NCBI GenBank assembly: GCA_900553925.1
Contig: USFH01000050.1
Coordinates: forward strand, 1 to 12,997
Source of the DNA: an uncultured Clostridium sp.
Lineage (GTDB): Bacteria; Bacillota; Clostridia; Lachnospirales; Lachnospiraceae
Direction: 5' to 3'
DNA: 12,997 nt
Positions 1-6,174 of the stretch are shown here, in pieces. Both the position numbers and the translations under genes were made by a program. Under the pieces are notes generated by a model, which worked only from the letters and a program-made list of their open reading frames with translations, was not told the origin of the DNA and searched no databases. Each line of letters opens with the position of its first letter. Position 1 is the first letter of the stretch.

Positions 1-240
1 GGCGGACAGCAGCAGCGTGCGGCAATCGCGCGGGCACTTTCAAACCGCCCGTCTCTGATTCTTGCCGATGAGCCGACCGGAGCGCTTGATTCTACAAATG
101 GGAATGAAGTTATGGCGCTGCTGCAGGACTCGGTAAAGAAACTGAATCAGACACTTGTGCTGATCACACATAATATTGATCTTGCCAGAGAGGCAGACCG
201 CATCGTGCGGATCACAGATGGTAAGCTGACTGAGGAGTGA
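1..240 (+). CDS. ABC transporter ATP-binding protein, MacB/LolD type (C-terminal part, cut by window start)
   Basis: Only the last 79 residues are in the window, in frame from base 1 to TGA at 238-240. They begin exactly at the ABC signature (GGQQQR, the LSGGQ region), followed by Walker B (LILADEP, about residues 19-25), the D-loop (GALDS) and the switch histidine in ITHN. The DEPTGALD wording is typical of the MacB/LolD/FtsE group of ATPases that work with FtsX-type permeases rather than of nutrient importers. The ATPase energises export or mechanical work at the cytoplasmic membrane. The next two genes on the same strand, a CARDB-like extracellular protein (348) and an FtsX permease (1606), are its likely partners. 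The substrate cannot be told from this fragment. The family call is firm; the subfamily is inferred from motif wording and neighbours. Confidence 0.95.
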   Translation, partial: GGQQQRAAIARALSNRPSLILADEPTGALDSTNGNEVMALLQDSVKKLNQTLVLITHNIDLAREADRIVRITDGKLTEE

Positions 241-347
241 GTGGGAAAACGATAGGTTGTTAGAAAGACGGACTTAGATAAGTGAAGAGAACTTTATGAA
301 ATGTCTAAAAGACAGAGGAAAAACAGGGCAGAATTAAAGGAGAGAAA

Positions 348-1331
348 ATGATGGCAAATAAGTCAGGATGGAAAAATCAACAAAGCAAACATCAAAGAAG
401 AAATCACCGTTTAAGAAAGATTATCTTTGCTATTCTGGTGGTTTTGAGTGTAGCTGCAACTGTATGTCCGTATTCCGCACAGGCGGTGACACCGAAGGTA
501 TTGGTTTCCGGCTACAAAGTATCAGCCGCGACGATCTATTCCGGAGATAACTTTGATCTGACTCTGGAGATTCAGAACACTTCCAAGAACAAAGTCAAAA
601 ACATGAAAGTGACGGTTGCTTCCGAAGGCGGCGAGATTATTCCGGTTTCCGGAACCGGAAGCATCTATGTGGCAGAGATTGCCGGAAATGAGACGAGCGA
701 GCAGACATTTCCCATGGCGGCGGTAGCGGGACTTGCAGAGAAAACGTACAAGCTTTCGGTGAAGATGGAATATGAGAATACTTCCGGCGAGGCGTTTGAG
801 ATGGAGGATACGTTGTATCTGCCGGTATATCTGAAACAACGGGTATCCGTGACCGAGGTCATGACCGATGATGCGAAGGTTGGTGATGATGTGGAGATTA
901 CCGCCCAGGTGAATAACCTAGGGGAAGGGACACTCTACAATGTAAATGCACGTGTGGAAGGAAAACACGTGGAGAAACAGGAGACCTACATCGGCAATAT
1001 CGACACAGGGAAAAGCGGCAGTGTAGACCTTCTGGCAAAGGCAATCGAGGTGACAGATTTTGACGAAATGGCAAAGGCAGAAGACTGGATCATCGTGACC
1101 TACGAAGACCGGAATGGCGATAAGCACGAAGAAAAAGTGGATGTATCCTTCTATATTGAGACGGTCGATTACGAAGATCTAGAAGTCTTAAAGGAAGCAC
1201 CGGAGAAGACCGGACCTGCCACATGGCAGATTCTCCTGATCTGCGCCTGCGTGCTTGCAGTCGGTGTGTTTATAGGAAGTAAAGTACGTAAGAAGGCAAA
1301 TGACGATGAAAGCAAATCCGACAGAAAGTAG
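348..1331 (+). CDS. Membrane-anchored extracellular protein with two CARDB-like domains, ABC exporter accessory
   Basis: 327 residues. A basic N-terminus (KKxxxR-rich, residues 9-24) leads into a hydrophobic stretch (25-39) and a likely signal peptidase I site after SAQA (residue 46). Two Ig-like modules follow, about 47-160 and 165-275, with the beta-strand wording of CARDB/COG1361 proteins (for example SGDNFDLTLEIQNTSKNKVK and VGDDVEITAQVNNLGEGTL). A transmembrane helix at about 292-311 and a short basic cytoplasmic tail (KVRKK) come last, so the bulk faces outside. AAAGGAG at 336-342 serves ATG 348 or ATG 351. It lies between the ATPase and the FtsX permease genes, where MacAB-type systems have a MacA adaptor, so an accessory or substrate-handling role is inferred. 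No catalytic residues are visible. The TAG stop (1329-1331) forms part of the target duplication of the mobile element that follows. Confidence 0.8.
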   Translation: MMANKSGWKNQQSKHQRRNHRLRKIIFAILVVLSVAATVCPYSAQAVTPKVLVSGYKVSAATIYSGDNFDLTLEIQNTSKNKVKNMKVTVASEGGEIIPVSGTGSIYVAEIAGNETSEQTFPMAAVAGLAEKTYKLSVKMEYENTSGEAFEMEDTLYLPVYLKQRVSVTEVMTDDAKVGDDVEITAQVNNLGEGTLYNVNARVEGKHVEKQETYIGNIDTGKSGSVDLLAKAIEVTDFDEMAKAEDWIIVTYEDRNGDKHEEKVDVSFYIETVDYEDLEVLKEAPEKTGPATWQILLICACVLAVGVFIGSKVRKKANDDESKSDRK

Positions 1332-1333
1332 AT

Positions 1334-1367
1334 TATATGATTTATAATTACATATTCTAAAGCAGAC
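1334..1367 (+). repeat. Left terminal inverted repeat of the MITE-like element
   Basis: 34 bases reading TATATGATT, ATAATTACA, ATTCTAA, GCAGAC with single extra or changed bases between these blocks. It pairs with 1537-1568. The outer tip abuts the TAGAT duplication. Confidence 0.85.
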
Positions 1368-1375
1368 CATTGAAG

Positions 1376-1433
1376 CACGCTGGCACTTAACGAACGGCAA
1401 ACTTGTTTGTCGTGAGTTTAGTACCATTGCGTG
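1376..1433 (+). repeat. Long stem-loop 1 inside the MITE-like element
   Basis: A nested stem: CACGC (1376-1380) with GCGTG (1429-1433), TGG (1381-1383) with CCA (1424-1426), ACTTAAC (1385-1391) with GTTTAGT (1416-1422, one mismatch), and CGGCAAAC (1395-1402) with GTTTGTCG (1405-1412, one G-T wobble). There is no U-tract, so it does not look like a terminator. Confidence 0.75.
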
Positions 1434-1451
1434 ATGAAGTGAGCGAGAGGA

Positions 1452-1491
1452 GAGCGCATATGAACCGTAGGTTCATATTTAGGATGCGCTC
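1452..1491 (+). repeat. Stem-loop 2 inside the MITE-like element
   Basis: GAGCGCAT (1452-1459) pairs with ATGCGCTC (1484-1491), and ATGAACC (1460-1466) pairs with GGTTCAT (1470-1476) around a GTA loop, with a 7-base bulge on the 3' side. That is fifteen perfect pairs. The stem contains the start codon of the possible 28-codon ORF. Confidence 0.8.
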
Positions 1492-1546
1492 GACGATTTA
1501 CCGCCGAACGAAAGTGAGGGGGTGCCACCCGTGCGCGTCTGCTTAG
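1460..1546 (+). other. Possible 28-codon ORF inside the MITE-like element (not called as a gene)
   Basis: ATG 1460 to TAG 1544-1546 encodes a very basic peptide starting MNRRFIFRMRS and ending GCHPCASA. AGGAG at 1448-1452 lies 7 bases before the ATG, an ideal Shine-Dalgarno spacing, but both the start codon and the flank are within stem-loop 2. It ends inside the right inverted repeat. It is most likely a fortuitous frame carried by the repeat, but it is spelled out because the start signal is good. Confidence 0.3.
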
Positions 1547-1568
1547 AATTGTAATTATGAATCATATA
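1537..1568 (-). repeat. Right terminal inverted repeat of the MITE-like element
   Basis: 32 bases, the reverse complement of the left arm with one substitution and two missing bases. The outer tip abuts the second TAGAT copy at 1569-1573. Confidence 0.85.
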
Positions 1569-1605
1569 TAGATAAAGTAAATGGATTTGCGAGAGGGAGA
1601 TTGTC

Positions 1606-2889
1606 ATGAAATTTATCATGCACTTAACAATTCAAAATATCAGGCGCAGAAAGGCGCGTACCATCCTGACATTACTCGGCGTGATGATCGGTGTGGTGGC
1701 GGTAGTCTCCTTGTTGTCTCTGGGAATGGGCGTGAAACGGGAACTCCTGCAAGGCTATGGCGACGATGCCTCGATTCGTCAGATCACTGTGCAGACACCG
1801 GAGAACAACCGGAACAAGAAAATGCTCCTGACGGACCATACCATAGAGAAACTTGCAAAGATTGACAAAGTCGCGAATGTCTATCCGCGTTATGAAGTAT
1901 TTGCAAATATTTGGGTTGGACAATATACCGCCTATACGAATCTGGTTGGCATCCCCGCAGAGCAGTTATCCGCAATCGCGCTGACCGATACGTCCAGCCT
2001 GCCGGAGCATGCCAGAAAGCCGGAGATGGTGATCGGAAATGGGATGGGATATATGTTCTTCCATGAAGGATCTATGACCAGCTACCAGGATGGAAATGGA
2101 GACCTGAACGCATGGATTGGCGAAAAGGCGAAGGTTTCACTGGGATTTGATGAAAATGGGATTACAGACCGGATGATGATCGCGGGCGTGATACAGGGGG
2201 ACGCAGACGAGTTCAGCGAGCAGTCCCAGACCGTGTATTGTGATTTGGATGTGCTGCGTTCTTATTTGAAAAAGCATGCCACACAGGGAGGCGTCGTGCT
2301 TGGCCAGCCGGTCGATAAGAACGGAAATGCATACACCTCGTGGGTATACTCAAGCGTGGTTGTTGAAGTTGACAGGATGGAAGACGTTGAGTTTGTTGTG
2401 AAGAAATTACAGGATATGGGATATCAGACAACCAATATGAAAGAGTACCGCGATACTGCGATGCGGACGGTACGGATGCTTGAGCTGCTGTTAGGAGGCA
2501 TCGGACTCATTTCCTTTCTTGTAGCGGCAATCGGTATCAGCAATACGATGACAACAGCCGTTTATGACCGGGTGGCAGAGATTGGAACCTTGAAGGTGCT
2601 AGGTTGTGAGAAACGGGAATTAATGGTGATGATCCTGTTAGAAGCGGGCATTTATGGATTTGCCGGTGGCGCATGTGGCGTTGTATTGTCGCTGCTTTTC
2701 GGAAAGCTTATCAACCGGATTGCGGCATCGGCATTACTTCTGGAGGCAGGAACGAAGATTGCTGTGATTACGCCGGGGCTTGCGCTGGGGGCAATCGGAA
2801 TGGCTATGATACTTGGAACGATTGCGGGCTATTTCCCGGCACGATGGGCGGTGAAGCTGTCACCACTTACGGCAATGCGCAGAGATTAA
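1606..2889 (+). CDS. MacB/FtsX-family ABC transporter permease
   Basis: 427 residues with the four-helix MacB layout: TM1 about 20-44 (TILTLLGVMIGVVAVVSLLS), an extracytoplasmic MacB_PCD-like domain about 46-290, then the FtsX domain with TM2 about 293-313, TM3 about 345-366 and TM4 about 392-410. The closing PARWAVKLSPLTAMRRD (411-427) is the family's typical C-terminal signature. There is no fused ATPase domain, so it needs the separate ATPase that ends at 240. The start is ATG 1606 with GAGGGAGA at 1593-1600, 5 bases upstream. MacB-type proteins do not form a channel; they couple cytoplasmic ATP hydrolysis to movement outside the membrane. The likely role is export or envelope-stress response together with the CARDB-like protein. 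The MITE-like element upstream may alter its expression. A strong terminator lies just downstream. Confidence 0.93.
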   Translation: MKFIMHLTIQNIRRRKARTILTLLGVMIGVVAVVSLLSLGMGVKRELLQGYGDDASIRQITVQTPENNRNKKMLLTDHTIEKLAKIDKVANVYPRYEVFANIWVGQYTAYTNLVGIPAEQLSAIALTDTSSLPEHARKPEMVIGNGMGYMFFHEGSMTSYQDGNGDLNAWIGEKAKVSLGFDENGITDRMMIAGVIQGDADEFSEQSQTVYCDLDVLRSYLKKHATQGGVVLGQPVDKNGNAYTSWVYSSVVVEVDRMEDVEFVVKKLQDMGYQTTNMKEYRDTAMRTVRMLELLLGGIGLISFLVAAIGISNTMTTAVYDRVAEIGTLKVLGCEKRELMVMILLEAGIYGFAGGACGVVLSLLFGKLINRIAASALLLEAGTKIAVITPGLALGAIGMAMILGTIAGYFPARWAVKLSPLTAMRRD

Positions 2890-2902
2890 AATGATAAAAA
2901 TG

Positions 2903-2940
2903 TCAGGGCAATTACGGGTGGAAATTGCTCTGATTTTTTT
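2903..2940 (+). terminator. Intrinsic terminator of the ABC exporter genes
   Basis: TCAGGGCAATT (2903-2913) pairs with AATTGCTCTGA (2923-2933), with one G-T wobble and a 9-base loop, followed by seven T (2934-2940). It begins 13 bases after the permease stop. Confidence 0.92.
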
Positions 2941-2947
2941 GTATAAT
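2919..2947 (+). promoter_or_regulatory. Probable sigma-A promoter for the GAF-GGDEF gene, overlapping the terminator
   Basis: A perfect -10 TATAAT (2942-2947) directly follows the terminator's T-tract. A weak -35, TGGAAA (2919-2924), is 17 bases upstream, inside the terminator hairpin's loop and 3' arm. The predicted transcript would have a leader of about 65-70 nt. Confidence 0.55.
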
Positions 2948-3021
2948 ATACGTCGAAGATCGATATGCAGTTTATTAGTGGGATTGTTGGATGCATGCAG
3001 AAAAGATAAGGAGAAATACAC

Positions 3022-4023
3022 ATGATAAATATTAATTATAACAAATTTATTGCAGATATGATCCGATACGCATCTTCCGCGGATACGCCGGAGTCATCCC
3101 TGGAGCAGATCCTTGAATATATAGGCAAAAACCTGCATTCTTCGAGAGCGTATATCTTCGAAGATAATAAGGATGGAACCTATAATAACACATATGAGTG
3201 GGTAGGGGAAGGTGTCACAGCCGAGAAGGAGAATCTACAGAATGTTCCATACGAAGGGCTGCTGGATGTATGGTTTCGCGAATTCGAGAAATCAAAAAAT
3301 ATTATTATACCGGATATAGAGGCATACAGAGAGATCAGTCAGGATGTCTACGATATATTGAAACCGCAGAATATACATTCTCTGGTCGCAGGACCGATTG
3401 AGATTAACGGACGGTATATTGGATTTTATGGAGTGGATAATCCCCCGGCCGATCATCTTGTCAGCATTGCGAATCTGATCGATATTATGGACTTTGTAAT
3501 ATCGATGATGATCCGGCTGCGTGACAACTCCCGCACGATCAAGAATATGGCAGTGAAAGATCAGCTGACGAACTGTAAGAATCGTATGGCACTCAAATGG
3601 GCATATGATGACACTTACGATAAAGAAAAATCCATTTTTGTTCTAATGTGTGATCTGAATGGCTTGAAGAAAATAAATGATCAATATGGCCATGATGCAG
3701 GAGATAGGTATATCTGTGATGCGGCTGATATCTTACAGGAATGTTTCGGAGAGGATTATGTGTACCGCCTGGGCGGGGACGAATTTGTAGTGGTTTGTCT
3801 CAATTCGGAAGAGGCGGCATTGACTGCGCAGATAGCAAAGGCAAGGGTGTACAGCGATCTGAAGAAGGTCGGAATGTCGCTTGGATACGCATATCGGAAC
3901 AAATCGCATGAACCGTTCTCGAATATTTTAAGAGAGGCGGATCGCAAGATGTATATGGAAAAGCAGGGATATTATGCATCGAAGAAAGCAGAGGAGAAGC
4001 ATCCTGAAAAAGCAGGAAACTGA
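3022..4023 (+). CDS. GAF-GGDEF diguanylate cyclase, soluble
   Basis: 333 residues, with no signal or membrane segment. An N-terminal GAF-like sensor domain (about 25-165, ending with the family wording YIGFYGVDNPP) is joined by a helix (about 155-185) to a GGDEF domain (about 185-320). The catalytic loop is canonical GGDEF at 251-255 within YRLGGDEFVVV. The metal-binding Asp211 (CDLNGLKKIND) and the YGH motif are present, so it should convert two GTP to c-di-GMP. The product-inhibition I-site (RxxD ending at the sixth residue before GGDEF) is absent: the segment reads FGED, with Phe in place of Arg, so feedback control of that type is not expected. The start is ATG 3022 with AAGGAG at 3008-3013, 8 bases upstream. 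It precedes a two-component pair, 48 bp from the preferred regulator start. The GAF ligand is unknown. Confidence 0.93.
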   Translation: MININYNKFIADMIRYASSADTPESSLEQILEYIGKNLHSSRAYIFEDNKDGTYNNTYEWVGEGVTAEKENLQNVPYEGLLDVWFREFEKSKNIIIPDIEAYREISQDVYDILKPQNIHSLVAGPIEINGRYIGFYGVDNPPADHLVSIANLIDIMDFVISMMIRLRDNSRTIKNMAVKDQLTNCKNRMALKWAYDDTYDKEKSIFVLMCDLNGLKKINDQYGHDAGDRYICDAADILQECFGEDYVYRLGGDEFVVVCLNSEEAALTAQIAKARVYSDLKKVGMSLGYAYRNKSHEPFSNILREADRKMYMEKQGYYASKKAEEKHPEKAGN

Positions 4024-4071
4024 TTTGATAGATTTCGTTAATATACTGGATATAAAAAGGAAATGCGTCAT

Positions 4072-4761
4072 ATGGCACACAGGATATTGATGGTGGAGGA
4101 CGACTTCGCCCTCGCAATGGGAACTGAATATGCGCTTGCTTCGGAAGGATATGAGGTGGCAACCGCGGGGAATCTCGCTCAGGCACGCGAGAAATTTGAT
4201 GATAGTGTTGCACTTGTACTACTGGATGTGATGCTGCCGGATGGAACCGGGTTTGAATTTTGCAAGGAACTTCGGGAGCGGAAATGTGATGTCCCGATTA
4301 TATTTCTTACAGCGGTTGCGGAGGAAGCAAATATCGTCCAGGGACTGGAACTTGGTGCGGATGATTACGTGACAAAACCATATCGGGTAAAAGAATTGCT
4401 GGCACGTGTGGCAGTGAATATCCGGCGGTATGCGCAGGCATGTCAGACAGATAAAGACGATAAGAATCTCGTTATGACATTTGGAAATACAACTTTTGAC
4501 GGCAGTGCATTTACTCTCACGCAGCATGGTGAGAAGCTTGATTGTACGACGAGTGAGCTGCGGTTACTACTGTTTTTATTGCAGCACCGCGGACAGGTGA
4601 TCAGCCGGAGTGCAATCATGGAACAGCTCTATGATGTTGACGGAGAATTCTTCGAGGACAACACGCTTTCGGTATACATCAAAAGACTTCGGCAGAAGCT
4701 GGGAGAAGATGGAGCTTATATCGAGACGGTGCGTGGAATGGGGTACCGGTTCCGGAAGTGA
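4072..4761 (+). CDS. OmpR-family response regulator
   Basis: 229 residues from the chosen start. The receiver domain (about 1-118) has the acidic pair in MVEDD, the phospho-acceptor Asp52 (LVLLDVMLPDG), the conserved Thr in FLTA and Lys102 in VTKPY. A winged-helix DNA-binding domain follows (about 130-229), with the LTTSELRLL wording and the closing YIETVRGMGYRFRK typical of OmpR/PhoB regulators. An upstream in-frame ATG at 4063 is only 1 base from the AAGGA (4057-4061), whereas ATG 4072 is 10 bases away, so 4072 is preferred. It should be phosphorylated by the kinase encoded next (4840) and act on nearby promoters. The closest plausible target is the ABC exporter on the left, by analogy with BceRS/VraSR-type loci; this is inference. 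Confidence 0.93.
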   Translation: MAHRILMVEDDFALAMGTEYALASEGYEVATAGNLAQAREKFDDSVALVLLDVMLPDGTGFEFCKELRERKCDVPIIFLTAVAEEANIVQGLELGADDYVTKPYRVKELLARVAVNIRRYAQACQTDKDDKNLVMTFGNTTFDGSAFTLTQHGEKLDCTTSELRLLLFLLQHRGQVISRSAIMEQLYDVDGEFFEDNTLSVYIKRLRQKLGEDGAYIETVRGMGYRFRK

Positions 4762-4839
4762 CAATGTCTGAAAAATGAAACGTGTAGAAAAGCCGGGTGA
4801 AACACGGAATCGAAAATACATTGGCGGTAGAGTATAGTT

Positions 4840-5880
4840 ATGATGCAGGCAAAAAGTTACGAATTACAACAATTTCATAAGCGGTTTTTCATATACGGCG
4901 GTATTGCATACAGCATATACGCCGTTTTTGTTGTGCTTGTTTTGTGGCTGCGTGGCTGGCAGTTATGGGTGACGCTGCTACTTGGCTGTTTGCTGCTTGG
5001 GAGTGCTTATGTGGCAGGACGCCGGTCGATCGGAGGTATGAGCCGGGAGCTGCGTGCCATCGTCGATATCATGAATCAGATTCTGGAAGCGCCGGAACAG
5101 GTTCCGGCAGAACCATATAAACAGGGCGAGCTTGGAGAGTTATATACGAATCTGTATAAACTGGTACAGGCGTTAAAGGAGAGTAACCGCAAGGAGCAGC
5201 AGGAGAAGATATTTCTGCGGGATATCATGTCGGATATCTCCCATCAGTTGAAGACCCCGCTTGCGTCGCTTACGGTATTTCTGGATCTCCTGTATGACGA
5301 GCGTGTGCCGGATGCAGATAAGCAGAAGCAGATGCTCTTAGAATCAAAGAATCAGGTCAGCCGTATGGAGTGGATGGTGCTGTCCATGCTGAAGCTTGCA
5401 CGAATCGAGGCGGGTGCCATCCAGTTTGAGAAGCAGCCGTGCAGTCTGTATGCGATTGTGGCACAGGCGAAGGAGAGTGTCGCGTATCTGACGGAGAAAC
5501 GCGGACAGCACATCGACGTGCAGATCGATGAGAAACAGATGCTCGTCTGTGATGGAGACTGGCTGACCGAAGCAATCATCAACCTGCTTAAGAACGCATC
5601 GGACTATTCCGGCGACCAGACAACGATCCACATCTGGACCGAAGATAATCCGATGTACACGCGCATTTATGTGAAGGATGAGGGATGCGGCATCGCAGAG
5701 TCCGAGCTAAAAAATATATTCAAGCGCTTCTATCGTATCAACAAAGAGGTCAATCCGAACAGTGTCGGAATCGGACTTTCCCTGACGAAATCCATCGTTG
5801 AGGGCATGGGCGGCAAGATCTCGGTTCGAAGCGAGGTTGGAAGTTATACGCAGTTTATCCTGACGTTTGTGCATACATAG
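4840..5880 (+). CDS. Intramembrane-sensing (BceS-like) histidine kinase
   Basis: 346 residues. Two helices (about 17-37 and 42-60) are separated by only four or five residues (RGWQ), so there is no real extracellular sensor; such kinases usually read the state of a partner ABC transporter. The HisKA box carries His135 (SDISHQLKTPLASL), the N-box has Asn252 (INLLKNASDYS), the G1 box has Asp280 (KDEGCGI), the F-box is FKRFYR and the G2 box is GIGLSLTKSI, so it should be active. Start: ATG 4840 or 4843, because an in-frame stop lies at 4828-4830. The upstream ribosome site is weak (GGCGG around 4823-4827). It forms a pair with the response regulator 78 bp upstream. No terminator was found directly after it. 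Confidence 0.93.
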   Translation: MMQAKSYELQQFHKRFFIYGGIAYSIYAVFVVLVLWLRGWQLWVTLLLGCLLLGSAYVAGRRSIGGMSRELRAIVDIMNQILEAPEQVPAEPYKQGELGELYTNLYKLVQALKESNRKEQQEKIFLRDIMSDISHQLKTPLASLTVFLDLLYDERVPDADKQKQMLLESKNQVSRMEWMVLSMLKLARIEAGAIQFEKQPCSLYAIVAQAKESVAYLTEKRGQHIDVQIDEKQMLVCDGDWLTEAIINLLKNASDYSGDQTTIHIWTEDNPMYTRIYVKDEGCGIAESELKNIFKRFYRINKEVNPNSVGIGLSLTKSIVEGMGGKISVRSEVGSYTQFILTFVHT

Positions 5881-5900
5881 ATGTATTCAAAGTCAGGTGT

Positions 5901-5956
5901 TTAATGTTCTTCGCAAAAAAACTGGTGAATGTTCGGTTAATGTTCTCCACAAAAAA
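5901..5956 (+). repeat. Pair of 20-bp direct repeats, 36 bp apart
   Basis: TTAATGTTCTTCGCAAAAAA (5901-5920) and TTAATGTTCTCCACAAAAAA (5937-5956) differ at two positions. A third partial copy, TGAATGTTC, lies at 5926-5934. Function unknown. Confidence 0.7.
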
Positions 5957-6130
5957 CACTTGCCATTTTCGCTATGCTATGTTACCTTAAATAAAAGCAT
6001 TAGATTTCAAATTCTATTTTATGGGAAACCATATCTAATATTCTTAGAATCCAAGAACTTCGATGCTTTGAATTCACATTACAACATAAGCAGAGAGGAA
6101 ATGGACTTTTAGGAATAAAGTATAGTTGTT

Positions 6131-6169
6131 TTCTCCTGCGCAGCGAGCAATACGCTCAGAAAAGGAGGA
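6131..6169 (+). promoter_or_regulatory. Hairpin sequestering the ribosome binding site of the Rpn-like gene
   Basis: TTCTCCT (6131-6137) pairs with AGGAGGA (6163-6169), seven pairs with one T-G wobble. An inner AGCG (6142-6145)/CGCT (6153-6156) stem may add to it. The 3' arm is the Shine-Dalgarno sequence for ATG 6175. Transcripts reading in from outside would carry the whole hairpin and be poorly translated, a control known from insertion-sequence transposase genes. Confidence 0.6.
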
Positions 6170-6174
6170 ACAGC

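Larger units (their letters stand above)
1329..1573. mobile_element. 235-bp MITE-like element with terminal inverted repeats and 5-bp target duplication
   Basis: The element itself spans 1334-1568. Its ends are imperfect inverted repeats: the left arm 1334-1367 and the reverse complement of the right arm 1537-1568 agree except for one substitution and two single-base insertions, running from TATATGATT at the tip to GCAGAC inside. The same five bases, TAGAT, flank it on both sides (1329-1333 and 1569-1573), as expected of a target-site duplication. The interior holds two strong stem-loops and a possible 28-codon ORF but no transposase, so it would depend on an enzyme encoded elsewhere. Removing the element plus one TAGAT leaves the upstream gene's stop and only about 34 bp to the permease ATG, an operon-like spacing. 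The element class is inferred from structure; no named family is claimed. Confidence 0.85.
5881..6174 (+). other. 294-bp gene-free leader region before the Rpn-like gene
   Basis: It holds two copies of a 20-base direct repeat (5901-5920, 5937-5956), a possible branched RNA fold (5994-6069), a TATAGT at 6121-6126 that could be a -10 box without a convincing -35, and a hairpin burying the next gene's ribosome binding site (6131-6169). An 81-codon frame from 5867 to 6112 overlaps the kinase end, lacks a ribosome site and resembles no family I know, so it is not called. Confidence 0.5.

Noticed and set aside
1376..1530. Stem-loops between the CARDB gene and the permease gene as operon terminators
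   Set aside because: Neither stem is followed by a T-tract, and both lie within the mobile element's inverted repeats.
3800..4213. 137-codon open frame on the - strand
   Set aside because: Antisense to the cyclase end and the regulator start; composition is rich in Pro, Ser and His and there is no start signal.
5867..6112. 81-codon frame overlapping the kinase gene end
   Set aside because: No ribosome site, starts inside the kinase gene, ends within AT-rich leader sequence, and its apparent internal repeat is just the DNA direct repeat.
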